Positions 9,208 to 18,614 are shown, counted from the stretch's first letter. The stretch is 64,000 nucleotides of DNA from Chlorops oryzae (GCA_020466095.1 CM035807.1:19941985-20005984); one strand, 5' to 3'. Notes: generated by a model not told the origin, from the sequence alone. Translations and numbers: made by a program.

Positions 9208-11503
9208 TTAATCATCATCGCCAGGAGCCCATTCTGGATCGTCGTCGTCGTCGTCGTCTTCGTCATCCAAATCCAGATCTCCAATATTTTGAAACAAACT
9301 CTCATCAATTTTAACACTTTCAATTGAATCGCCAGCTTCCAATAGAAATTTAATATCAGACTCATTGAGCGTATTATCCCGCATAAATAATTCCCTTCCC
9401 GTTAGTTTACCCGTTTCGTTGACCTTTTCTCGCTTGGCTACGATGCCAGTGCTTTCCTCGAACTCTTTACGCCATCGCATGAATGTTTCAACTGTGACGC
9501 GAGTGCCCTCGAATTTCTTACGCTCGGCTTCCTCCACTTCAAGCACCTTACGTGCTTGTTCCTCTTCTTCCTGTTTCTTGTGATCATCCCAACGTTCGTT
9601 GAGCCACTCTTGCGCACTACTAACCAATGTGAATATCATTTCCATACCAATATTCTCATTGATTGTCTTCTCCAAGTGCTGCAGCAGAGCCGACTCGTAG
9701 TTCTCATTCTCAAAATTAATTGTTTCGATGATTTCTACTTCTGGACCTTCGTCCGGATACGTTGGTGTGTATGTGAAAATAAGTTTGCATGCCAAGCCAT
9801 TCGATTGGTCATCGGAATTGTACTCCTGCGTGGCTATAGGAATTTGGAATTGGTGTAGCGGCTCCGTTGCAAGAACTGAAAGATTAAGGATTTTCAATAA
9901 ATTTTCAGGGTTGATCCAACTAGGTATAAATCATGAAGAACATTGTAAAGGAAGAAACAGTACAAGTTTTGGAGCAATTTTCGGTTAAATTAAGATCAAA
10001 GAGCAGTGGTGTCCAATGCTGCTCCAGAACTGCTCAGAGCAGGTCACACTTGGAAATGATCAGAGTCAACAGGAGAATTTAGCCATGTCCATTTGTCTGT
10101 CTGCCTGGCCGACTGTCTTTTTACAGTTTTCTTACCGAATAAAAGTGGAGCAATCTTAGCTGATCAGTCTATTTTTTAAGGTACAATTTAAAGTATAAAA
10201 ACAACGGCATATCTTGAGTTTATGTGGCCGTTCGAGTTCGCGCACGAAATTTCGTACTTAGATGATGAATGGCCTCCCAATTCCAAATCTGAAATCCGTT
10301 TTTGTCGGTCGCGTTTACTTTAGAAGTTATATCCACATAAACTTTGTATGAAACACAATAGTGGTACTCAAGCAACAGTGCAAACGCAGTGTGCAATATT
10401 TGCACTTGTCAAATTGCGTACAAAAAAAGCAGTGCAAATATTGCACACTGCGATTTGCACTGTTGCTTGAATACCACTAATGTAAACAATGAAAAAACTT
10501 ACAGCCAAATCATGTTAGCGCTGCCATACCATCATTTTGAGGAAATGTACCAATTTGGTAGATTTATTTTTACATGCATGAAAAAATCTCCAGTTGGTAA
10601 ATTTTACTTGTGAATGTTTTAAAAATAGAAAAATATAACTTTCTATTAAAAACCTGCTAAATGATGGAAAAAATTTGTCGAAAAACCTCCAATTTTGTAA
10701 AAAAAAAGACTTCTTCTTTCCCAAAACTTAAACATTTTCATGAAAAATCGGGCAATTTTGGAGAAACCTTGTGCAGCTTGAACGCAAAAAGTTTCTATTT
10801 TTCCCTACTTTCGGTCCTGTCCAAGGGGTACAATCCCTTTTTTTCCGCGTGGGCCGCGAAGCGGCCTTCGCGGTAACTGCAAACGCAAACTCTTTTTGTA
10901 AAAAAAAAAAAATTACAAGAAAAATCGCGCTATATATTCTTAAAAAGTATGGTAGCGAAACAATAAACTACAACATAGTCGAATATCAGTTAGTGTGGCA
11001 ACTCCAAAACATCAAAACAAATGAAAAATTAGTGCGATTTTCGGCAAATTTCAAAACGCGATATCTCCAATTGGGCGCGACCGACAAAACGGATTTCGAA
11101 TTTGAAATCAGCGCAAAATTCTCTATATATAGGGAGAAGCGCAAGAAAAAACTCGAACGGCCACGTAAACTCTAAGGAGTGCCAAAACAACTGTAACTGG
11201 TCTAAATCTATATTTTTTGAGAACTTTAGGTGAAAATTTTACCCTGTTTTAATGTCTTTAAAGTAAGATTCGAAAATTGAAACAGTGGGCGTGGCAAATG
11301 ATAGTTTTTTTCTTACGCCTTATTCTATCGAAGAATTAAAAATTCCGTCAGTCTGGCAGCACCAGTTTTTCACTATCGGTGTTTTACTGTAAGTTTTTGT
11401 ATAGTTTTCAATTAATTTGACACTTACTTTCCATTTCTCCACAATAGATGGAATCGAGGGCCTCGATCTCATTCGCTTGGTCTTCGTTGTAATTCCGGCT
11501 CAT
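9208..11503 (-). CDS. RWDD1: RWD-domain protein RWDD1/Gir2 orthologue
   Basis: RWDD1 (yeast Gir2) binds DRG-family GTPases through DFRP-type interactions and acts around translating ribosomes; that role comes from the family. Exon 1 is 11503-11428 (25 codons plus one base) and exon 2 is 9875-9208, joined across a 1552-bp GT-AG intron to give 247 residues (human about 243). The N-terminal RWD domain covers about residues 5-115: NEIEALDSIY, then a YPDEGPEVEI motif, then ENIGMEMIFTLVSSAQEWLNE. A charged coiled-coil region rich in Lys/Glu follows (about 115-150), then a conserved FMRWRKEF segment, and a very acidic tail (DLDLDDEDDDDDDDPEW). The in-frame ATG at 9897 is not used: it lies in the intron just upstream of the TTTCAG acceptor. 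Its 5' end faces ATPsynE and its 3' end faces CHORD. Confidence 0.93.
10211..11176. mobile_element. TIR element of about 970 bp inside RWDD1 intron
   Basis: The sequence at 10211-10320 and the complement of about 11065-11176 share long blocks: GTGGCCGTTCGAG at both outer ends and GAAATCCGTTTTTGTCGG or GAAATCCGTTTTGTCGG further in. The arms therefore extend over about 100 bp and are diverged. No transposase remains. The family was not identified. Confidence 0.6.
10361..10477. repeat. 46-bp near-perfect hairpin in RWDD1 intron
   Basis: The left arm at 10361-10406 begins GTGGTACTCAAGCAACAGTG. The right arm at 10431-10477 is its complement with one substitution and one inserted base. The loop is 24 bases. 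Transcribed as RWDD1 pre-mRNA it would form a long stable stem, similar in size to a small-RNA precursor, but it lies within a transposon-like element and could be a nested MITE. Confidence 0.7.
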
Positions 11504-12059
11504 TTTAATTAACTATTTAAAGACTAATTTAATAAAAAATAAAACGGACCACGATCATATGGTCGCGAACACACGAGTAGCGATGTCGATTAAGAGTCGA
11601 TGAGGGGAAAAATATCGATAATACAAATTATCTACAAATCGATTTTATCATTGTTCTCATAATTTCTATTCAAAACTTAATTCTTCCTGCGAATATCTTT
11701 CTTTCCGAAATCCATATGAAGTGAAAGTATCACAGGGTTAAACTTTAATTAATTTTCTCCTGAAAATTGAGTATTCAAAATTTTGCAGCTATCGATACTA
11801 GGGAAAATCGAGAAACATCGATACCATTGATAGAAGCATCGAGCAGACTCACAGCTCTAGTGCACGGCATTCACGACAACTTAAATTTTTGGGTAAATAA
11901 ATCAAATATTTGAAAGAATCGAATTGTTCGACAGGAAAAAGGAAATTGTTTAATATTTTGGTTGAGAATTCGATTATCCGTTACATTCGAACTGAAGAAT
12001 AATAGCAAAAATCTTTACAGAATTTTCGTCGCATTACATAATCCAAAAAAAAAAAAGTC
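11504..12059. promoter_or_regulatory. Bidirectional promoter region RWDD1/ATPsynE with DRE sites
   Basis: The 556 bp between two divergent start codons contain two exact TATCGATA octamers (11613-11620 and 11790-11797) and a related CATCGATA near 11817. TATCGATA is the consensus DNA-replication-related element bound by DREF, common in Drosophila housekeeping promoters. A possible 5' UTR intron of ATPsynE (donor GGTAAATA at about 11891, acceptor TTTACAG at 12014-12020) lies on the plus side. Confidence 0.55.
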
Positions 12060-12233
12060 ATGTCGCAAGCTCCAGTTCGTGTTTCTCCTTTGATAAAGTT
12101 CGCCAGATGGTCGCTGTTGACCGTTGGAATTGCCTATGGCGCAATGAACCAGAGCAGGCTGTCCAAGAAGGAGGAGAAGGTCAGGGAAATCGAAGCCCAG
12201 CAAAAGGTGATTCGTGACGCGAAACTGGCATGA
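12060..12233 (+). CDS. ATPsynE: ATP synthase subunit e, C-terminus frameshifted
   Basis: Subunit e of the mitochondrial F1Fo ATP synthase is a small single-span inner-membrane protein that supports dimerisation of the complex. The frame as read gives 57 residues starting MSQAPVRVSPLIKFARWSLL, with the family PVRVSPLIKF start, a transmembrane segment with a GxxxG-like stretch (about 15-29), and a charged helix ending EIEAQQKVIRDAKLA before TGA at 12231. Beyond that point the minus-one frame continues with EE and later ALNELSRPKPK, then TAG at about 12313-12315. This resembles the family's C-terminus, so a single extra base near 12231 breaks a protein of about 84 residues. Family proteins are about 70-80 residues long. 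A plausible 5' UTR intron argues against a processed pseudogene; a sequencing or assembly indel is as likely as real truncation. It lies upstream of spn-B on the same strand. Confidence 0.85.
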   Translation: MSQAPVRVSPLIKFARWSLLTVGIAYGAMNQSRLSKKEEKVREIEAQQKVIRDAKLA

Positions 12234-12588
12234 AGAGACAACAAACGCAAATGCTGAGAGCTTTGTTGTTAAATTTCGGGCTTTGAATGAACTCTCCAGA
12301 CCAAAGCCGAAGTAGATCGATGGAGCTTTTGATTTAGTTTATATATTTTTCTTGTTTAGTGATCCGCTGGCTAAAATTTATTAAATACATTTAGTGGATG
12401 TACATAGAAAATTGAAATTCTAGTGTTTTCTATCGTATTTTTTAAGATAACATTCGTATTTTCTTTTATGATTTGGATTGTTTGTGCTGGTAAAGTCTGG
12501 TCTAGAAGGACTCGGCGAAGTTAAACGATGTGTAATAGTTAACTAAGCGATAAGAAGACCTAATTGGCTAATGAATAATGGTTGTCAA

Positions 12589-12666
12589 GTTCGCGTCTGA
12601 AGTCTTTTCGCAGACAGTTCGGTTATAAAAAGCGAGAGAGATAGAGCAAAGACTGAAGACGCGAAC
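12589..12666. repeat. Short inverted-repeat element, copy 1
   Basis: The arms at 12589-12607 (GTTCGCGTCTGAAGTCTTT) and 12648-12666 are inverted copies with two mismatches. The core, 12615-12647, includes GGTTATAAAAAGCGAGAGAG. It resembles a solo MITE but also looks like a TATA plus GAGA promoter module. Confidence 0.6.
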
Positions 12667-13125
12667 GTGAAAACAAGTTTGCAAACTTTGAGTGGGCGTA
12701 GCACAAAATGTAGGCGTGGCAGCGTTACGAAGTTAAACTTTTACAACTTTGGGGCACAAGAGTAAGCTATGTTCCGAATTTCATCACTGTGGGTTCAAAA
12801 CTGTGGAATTTAGCTCCACCCCTTTTTCTGTTTTGGGGGTTTGGGGTGGTTTGAGTTCAAAAATTTTTTGTTGTAATTTCATAGATATTTGCAAAGAAAC
12901 GTCCATGCCAAATGTCATTGATCTAGGGAAACTCCTTCTATCATTTACCAAGAAATGTGTGGAGGTCAAGCAATCTTTCCGTACGCGTGATTTGTTTTTC
13001 TACCATTTTCCTCACATTTCTACTGGATATTAGTACTGAGAGCATCTTATATATGTATATGGCCTTACGTTTTTCTAATTAGGGGCTGTCCATTAATTAC
13101 GTAAGGTTTTTTATTACTTTTTCAA

Positions 13126-13184
13126 GTTCGCATCTTAAGTCTTTGCGCAGGCAGTTCGGTTATAAAAAGCGAGAGAGATAGAGC
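13126..13184. repeat. Short inverted-repeat element, copy 2 (one arm)
   Basis: This repeats the left arm and core of the 12589-12666 element. The 33 bases at 13152-13184 are identical to 12615-12647. The right arm is missing. Confidence 0.65.
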
Positions 13185-13466
13185 TCGGCTTAAGAGGAGG
13201 GTAAAACACGCGCTAGCTGCCGCACTATAAAGCTTCACCATCATTGTCAATTGAACGTAAAATGTATGTGTTGCGATGCTGAGGTTCCACTGTACGAATT
13301 GAGACTGCCATTTTCCGGTGAATGAGCAAATTTTTCAAGATTTCGCGGCACATTAAATTACATTCCTCTGGTGAAGATAGTTAAGCTTGTTTGATCAATA
13401 GAAGTGGGCTAAATGACCTCGCAACTTGAAGTGTTTTGTGGGTGTTTGTGACAAATTCATCAAATT

Positions 13467-14654
13467 ATGGAAAACTTTTTAAACGAATTGCCACAAAACT
13501 TGCAGGATGTCGCAGGGTAAAAAAAGAACGTTATAAAAAACATATATTTACAATTATTGAAACTTGTTCATTTAGCTTGACGTCGCCGGAAGAAGTCATT
13601 ACAACCACAAATGCGAAGCTATTTATCAAAGGTTGCACGGAAAACGACATCAAAGTTCTGAAGGAAGCGGCAGCAAAAATCCTAGCACGAGAATCACTTC
13701 CTGGTAAGACACAGCGCAGTTGGTGAAATTTCAATTTTTCTACTGTTTGCTTGTAGCGTCAAGTCTCCTGCGACCGCCGGAGTCAGCGAAATGGTCTCGA
13801 ATTTCATTTGGCGTTGTGGCACTCGATCGAGTAACTGGCGGAGGTCTGTCGACCAGAGGGATAACTGAAATTTGTGGAGTGTCGGCGGTCGGAAAGACTC
13901 AATTGCTCCTTCAACTTTCTCTGATAGTGCAGCTACCAAAAGAACTAGGTGGCCTTGGAAAAGGAGTTGCGTATATTTGCACAGAAGATGCGTTTCCCAC
14001 AAAACGCCTGTTCCAATTGGCAAAAATCTTCGAGAAACGTTATCCGGAACAAAAGATCAATTATCTTCGTAATGTTCATATCGAGCATGTTTTGGAATGC
14101 GTGAGCTCGTTTGCCAATAATATGTATGTTGTATATTTCTGAAAACCATTTTGCAGGACGAATTATTGAAATGCGTTTCCGAACGTCTCGAGCGATTGCT
14201 TGCGAATGTTGCTATCGGATTAATAGTTGTGGACTCCGTTGCTGCCGTCTTCCGGTTGAGAACCGATTATATTCAACGGGCAAGAGAAATGCGGAAATTC
14301 GCTGCTCCAATGCTAAAGTACTCGGATAAATACAATTGTGCGATCGTTTGTGTTAATCAGGCATGTGGAAGCTTGTTTAAGGAGTTTGTATTTTTTTTTT
14401 ACCGACTATATTTTCAGGTTGCTACTTCAAACGAAATACCTTGTTTGGGCTTAGCTTGGGCATATTTGGGTCGCACGAGAATTAAGCTATCGAAGGTACC
14501 GAAACTATTAACGTACAAGGAGCACGGTCTTGTTAAGAAAGAATTGATGACAGTGCGAAAATTCGAAATACAATATTCACCGGAAACCCCGAATGAATGC
14601 GCGGAGTTCATGATCACAACGGAAGGAGTTGTTGATGTGCCAACCAAAAGCTGA
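13467..14654 (+). CDS. spn-B: RAD51 paralogue XRCC3 / spindle-B
   Basis: A RecA/RAD51-family ATPase acting in homologous recombination; spindle-B is the fly XRCC3 counterpart, needed for meiotic and mitotic double-strand-break repair. Exons are 13467-13516, 13576-13703, 13757-14100, 14157-14360 and 14418-14654, giving 320 residues (fly protein about 340). The N-terminus MENFLNELPQNLQ is followed by a helical N-terminal region. The RecA core begins near residue 75 with FGVVALDRVTGGGLSTRGIT. Walker A is GVSAVGKT at about 100-107, the XRCC3-type GKGVAYICTEDAFPTKRL follows, and Walker B is LIVVDS near residue 200. The tail has YSPETPNECAEF. Introns are short; intron 3 is 56 bp. Intron 4 (14361-14417) is GC-AG: CAG|GCATGT is the only junction giving the conserved VNQVATSNEIPCLGL. 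It converges on NK7.1 about 1 kb away. Confidence 0.93.
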
Positions 14655-15686
14655 TAATGTGAATTTAATTATTAATTTTCAATATTTAAATTTTATTTCT
14701 TCCTTTAGTTTTTTCAGTTCTCGATGCCCCTGGAACTATGACACGATTAAGAATGATTCAAACTATCGAGTAGATTTATATTTCCCCTTATTTTTCTATT
14801 CCAAAACAAAAGTCCTTAGAAACACATACATTGATAGAATTAAATTCGTTTTAATTGAAATTGATGAAGAGCGAATACATTTAGTTATTTTATTTTACAG
14901 CTCACGATTACATTTAAGCTTAGACTTAAAGTATTATCATTTTAAATGGATCTCTCTATGGCAACGAATTAAACATATTTTCTTAAGTATTTAAAGTTCT
15001 CTTATATTCATATTAATAAGTTATAAGTTATAGTTCTATAACTGTATATTCTTTTTTTATATTACTCAAGTATACATAGTTTTAAGCAAAGGAAAAAAAA
15101 AATAGGACTCTGTTGCCATTAAAAATTATTTTATTTTATTTTATTTTATACTTATTTTAATTTTGTAGCACGGCTAAATTAATTGAGCTTTTAAAAGTCT
15201 ACAAGCATTTGTACAGCGCTAAAATTGTGGTTAAGTGCTTCAGTTTTATAATCTTGTCTCGAAGAGTTTGTTAGTAATTAATTAGCAGGATCAAGCCTCT
15301 TGGACTGCTCTTGACTGTAATGATGAGAATGTCTGGCACCACGTTCTTTTACATCGCCTTTTTAGGGCCATTATTTGCCATCGACCTCTGTGTCCAGGTA
15401 GGTCATCTTCAATGCTAGATGTATTTTCTTATAGGATTTTTTCGGAAAATCCTTTAAGAGGGCCTCTCGACTTCAAATTCAAACACGTTATTTCATTAAA
15501 TTCAAGAATCAAGTTCTTAATTTTATAGAACTTTTTATTTTGATCTTAAGATCTTATAAGTATTCCTTCTTTCTGGTTTAGGCCAATGAGAGACAAAGTC
15601 TAGGGTTTATACAAATTTTCTTTTTTGGCACAATTATGGAAGAGCTTAAAAGAAAAAAAAAAACATTTGTTGTTGAATTTTTCAAT
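14655..15686. other. spn-B / NK7.1 convergent 3' region
   Basis: This holds the 3' UTR of spn-B on the left and presumably that of NK7.1 (minus strand) on the right. It is AT-rich with a TTTTA repeat at about 15124-15150. A short plus-strand frame with a hydrophobic N-terminus occurs at 15320-15397 and is listed separately. No other gene was seen. Confidence 0.5.
15320..15397 (+). CDS. Possible isolated signal-peptide exon
   Basis: Two consecutive ATGs open a 26-codon stretch with the profile of a signal peptide: MMRMSGT, then a hydrophobic core FFYIAFLGPLFAI, then DLCVQ. It is followed directly by CAG|GTAGGT, a reasonable splice donor; read through, the frame stops after 32 residues. A conventional acceptor at about 15582 (GGTTTAG|GCC) keeps the frame open but runs antisense into NK7.1 coding sequence. 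I do not recognise the product. It may be an exon of a small gene on the opposite strand or chance. Confidence 0.2.
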
Positions 15687-16644
15687 CTAAGCTTCGCTCA
15701 TTTCGGCATCTTCGTCGATAGCAACGTCAGTTTGCTTCTCGCAATTTTCGGCTTTATCATTTTGTTCATTTTCTACTGAGGATACCTTTGAAACCTCCAT
15801 TTCGATGTCTTCATTCTCAGCTTTAAAGTCTAATTGGCTTGGTGGTGATTTTTCGCCTGCCACCTTGATCGGTTTCACATCATCAATCTCTGAACTGTCG
15901 ACGTTAATTTTCGTCATGGCTAAAGCATTCGAGATCTTCGAAGCGGCCAATTTACTTTCGAAATCCATGCCATTAAAGAGGGGGCTCTGATTTTTTGCAG
16001 CCCGCAATAGACTCAATTGTAGCTCTCGATGCTGTGGCGATTCTTCGAGTTTTATTTCTAATTTTTCAGTCTGTTCGAGTGGAGCCGCCGGCTCGACAGT
16101 CAATGGAATCGCATGATGGCGATGAAAATTACCATGGACGATGTTACGTTGTTGCGATTCCTTTGAGTTGACATTGAGCTTGTTACTCGCACTGTTGGGT
16201 GATGGTATGGCGGCTTCGTTTTGATTATCGCCGCCATTGACTACAACAATTCCACCACTATTCGGATTTTTATTCGGATTTTTGGCATTTTTCTCGAGGA
16301 GCGAATTGAGTTGCTTCTTAATTTTTGCTGCTTGCTTTGTTGTTAGTTTTGAGCTAAGATCATTGGTAATTGTTCGATTCTTCTCAGTTGAGGAATTGTT
16401 GTTGTTGTGTTGCTATTGCTATTGTTATTAATATTATTTGATGTTTGAGATTTTTTCACTGGAACATCGATTGTGGATGAGGAATTCGTTCCTGTTGCAT
16501 TGTTGGATAGATTTGGAGTTTTGTTGCTAACATTTTCATTCGGAGATTTTGTTGTATTGGTTGACTTGTGTTCGGCTGCTTCGGTGTTGGTTACATTGTC
16601 CTGTTTCTTCCATTTTGTACGACGATTTTGAAACCATATCTTGA
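15687..16644 (-). CDS. NK7.1: NK7.1-type homeobox protein, C-terminal exon (frameshifted)
   Basis: This exon starts after a TTTCAG acceptor (complement at 16645-16650) with homeodomain residue 45: VKIWFQNRRTKWKKQDNVTN, the third recognition helix, including Q50 and N51. A Ser/Thr/Asn-rich linker follows, then NNNSNSN. At about 16403-16410 one base is missing from an AAC repeat. The homeodomain frame then ends at TAA (16343-16345), while the next frame carries clear coding sequence: TEKNRTITNDLSSKL, KIKKQLNSLLEKN, then an acidic C-terminus EDAEMSEA ending at TAG (15687-15689). Both sides read like protein, so the exon is one coding unit with an indel. The KKQDNVTN extension and the homeodomain best fit fly NK7.1 from memory. 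The exon lies 37 kb downstream of the homeobox exon. Confidence 0.88.
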
Positions 16645-16786
16645 CCTGAAAGCCAAAGAAAAAATATTGATTTATTAATAAGGCAGTGATGTAAAGAGAT
16701 GTGTTTTTATTATCTTAAGAGATGAGAAGGAAGGTGCTATCAATGCTATACATTGTTGGCTGTTGTCAAAGTCCCGCTGTCAATCT

Positions 16787-18368
16787 TACACCGAAAAAAA
16801 TCCGTAGGTAATATTAAAGAAATGGGCTGCGTTATTGAAGAAACGGCAGTAAAAATAGAGCTAACTAAAAAAAGCAATCAATATGAATAAAGACGATATT
16901 CAATATGAAGAAATTCAAATCAGGAAAACAATTTCGTTATATTGAAGAAATATCTTCACATCTACAAAATTATTTTAGTCAAATTTCTTCAAGTATATTA
17001 TCCCGCTTCGTTATATTGACGAAATTTCTTCATATCTACGAAACTAATTATTGATACTGAATAAATTTCTTCAATATTACGAAAGATTTTCTTCAATAGG
17101 AAGAAATTTATTGAAATACGCAACCCTGCTTAGTTATATGGAAGAATTTTCTTCATATTTATATTATATATTTCAAAATTTCATCATATGTATTAACTGT
17201 TGTGAGTCCCGTCTGTCTCACATCTGCTATTTTTTATAGACAAGAAAATCGTCCAAATATCATACACACAAAACAGTATATTAACTTTCTCATTGCAAGC
17301 AATAATGATTGACTAAATAAAGACTCGCGATAAGAATTAAAAAACAATTTTATGTATATATGATTGTGTCGTTAAAAGGACGAAAATTCTAAAATATTAT
17401 GACAGGACTTAACAAAATTTTTCAAAATAATGCAGCATTTTCCCTAAAAATATACTTTAAACCAAAATGTCAAGTCAAAGTAAATTACATCGAAATTAAT
17501 TTTAATATTATTTTTATTTATTATTGCGTTTCTTATAATGCCTCCAAAGATCTATGTTATATAGATACATATTTTCTGTACGATATTTTACAATTATATT
17601 CCAAAATTAAGCATTAAAAAGTTAGATATTGTGCTGAGTGTCACCGGATGCAGTACGAAATATGAACCTCACTCATATGCAGAAGCGTCTCCCCGTCAAT
17701 GTGGCACTTTAAAAAATTTGAGTTTATTAAAAAACGGAACACTTCGCAAAATATATATGACTTAATACACACCTTTCAGATTTTCTGCGATTTTGAACGC
17801 GAGCAATATTTTCTTTCAATTTTCAAATTGAACACAATTTCTTTGCTTCCATAAAAAAAACGCGTTTTCACTACATGGACGAACTTTACTTATGACGCTG
17901 AACCTTCTGCCTTAAGGCTCATCAACCCCAAGAACTTCTTAAAAATATTCATTTTTCTAATATTGAGAAATTCTCTTCAAGTTACATTAATATTGAAGAA
18001 TTCTTTATATCTTCTATATTACATATTTATATTAAGAAATTATCATTACGTCATATTGAAGAAATTTCTTTATTTATACGAAAATTCTAAATTTTTAAAA
18101 ATTCCTACGAAAGCTTTTGTCATATGTAAGAAAATTTCTTCAGTATGAAGAAATGTTTTCATACCTATGAAGAAATTTTGTTATATTATATTAATTAAAC
18201 TATTTAACTCATATTGAAGAATTTTTTTTCGTTCCATTCACAAAATTTCTGCAATATAACAAATATTTTCGTCAGCATGAAGAAAATTCGTTATATTGAC
18301 TAAAATTCGTATTCAAATATTTACGAAAATTTTTATTCAATATAACTGCCGATATTTCTTTCAGTGTA
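16787..18368. mobile_element. 1.6 kb AT-rich element of GAAGAAATTTCTTC-like units
   Basis: The ends are inverted: TACACCGAAAAAAAT at the left and the complement of ATTTCTTTCAGTGTA at the right. Much of the interior, especially 16830-17160 and 17955-18360, is irregularly repeated GAAGAAATTTCTTCA-like palindromic units in both orientations. No transposase was found. The middle, 17200-17900, is unrelated AT-rich sequence. Confidence 0.55.
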
Positions 18369-18477
18369 TAACTTTCGATTTGGATCAAAAGCGATTTTTT
18401 TTTGCTGGAAATCTCAATGAATGACGTGTCAGAGGAAATTTTAAGGGGTCGCTCAATCCAAATTTGTGGCCTATATA

Positions 18478-18614
18478 CAGTCGAAACTCTGTATAACGAA
18501 TCTCAATGGACCTGGACAAAAAAAAGGAGAAAAAAGGCATTAAAAATGTAGCGACAAAGCCTTGAGAAGATTCGCTATAAATGGAGAGATATTCGTTGTA
18601 GAGGATTTCGACCG
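18478..18614. mobile_element. pogo/Tigger-like MITE with TA duplication
   Basis: The ends CAGTCGAAACTCTGTATAACG and the complement CGGTCGAAATCCTCTACAAC match over about 24 bp with mismatches, flanked by TA on both sides (18476-18477, 18615-18616). CAGT-starting ends with CTCTGTATAACGAA are typical of pogo-type elements. It is 137 bp with no coding. Confidence 0.6.

Larger units (their letters stand above)
9876..11427 (-). other. RWDD1 intron 1 with transposon-like insert
   Basis: The intron is bounded by GTAAGT (complement at 11422-11427) and TTTCAG (complement at 9876-9881). Most of it is the inverted-repeat element at about 10211-11176. Open frames within it (10389-10613, 10771-11175 and others) carry no recognisable domain and look fortuitous. 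Confidence 0.8.
12234..13466. other. ATPsynE-spn-B intergenic region
   Basis: This holds the rest of the frameshifted ATPsynE C-terminus and its 3' UTR, then repeated material: an 80-bp inverted repeat at 12589-12666, a second copy of its core at 13126-13184, and a truncated MITE end at 13081-13106. The spn-B promoter must lie in the final few hundred bases, but no core element was confidently placed. The open frame at 12749-13033 has no recognisable domain. Confidence 0.5.

Noticed and set aside
9876..9897. ATG at 9897 as RWDD1 start
   Set aside because: It is intronic, immediately before the acceptor; exon 1 at 11428-11503 supplies the family N-terminus.
13436..13726. ATG frame covering spn-B exon 2
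   Set aside because: Reads through intron 1; the true start is the ATG at 13467 in another frame, joined by splicing at 13516/13576.
13720..14142. ATG at 13720 as spn-B start
   Set aside because: It lies in intron 2; the upstream exons supply the conserved N-terminus.
14629..14994. 121-codon frame after spn-B
   Set aside because: AT-rich read through the spn-B 3' UTR in another frame.
15317..15400. C/D snoRNA (ATGATGA box at about 15320)
   Set aside because: No CTGA D box at a suitable distance and no terminal stem.
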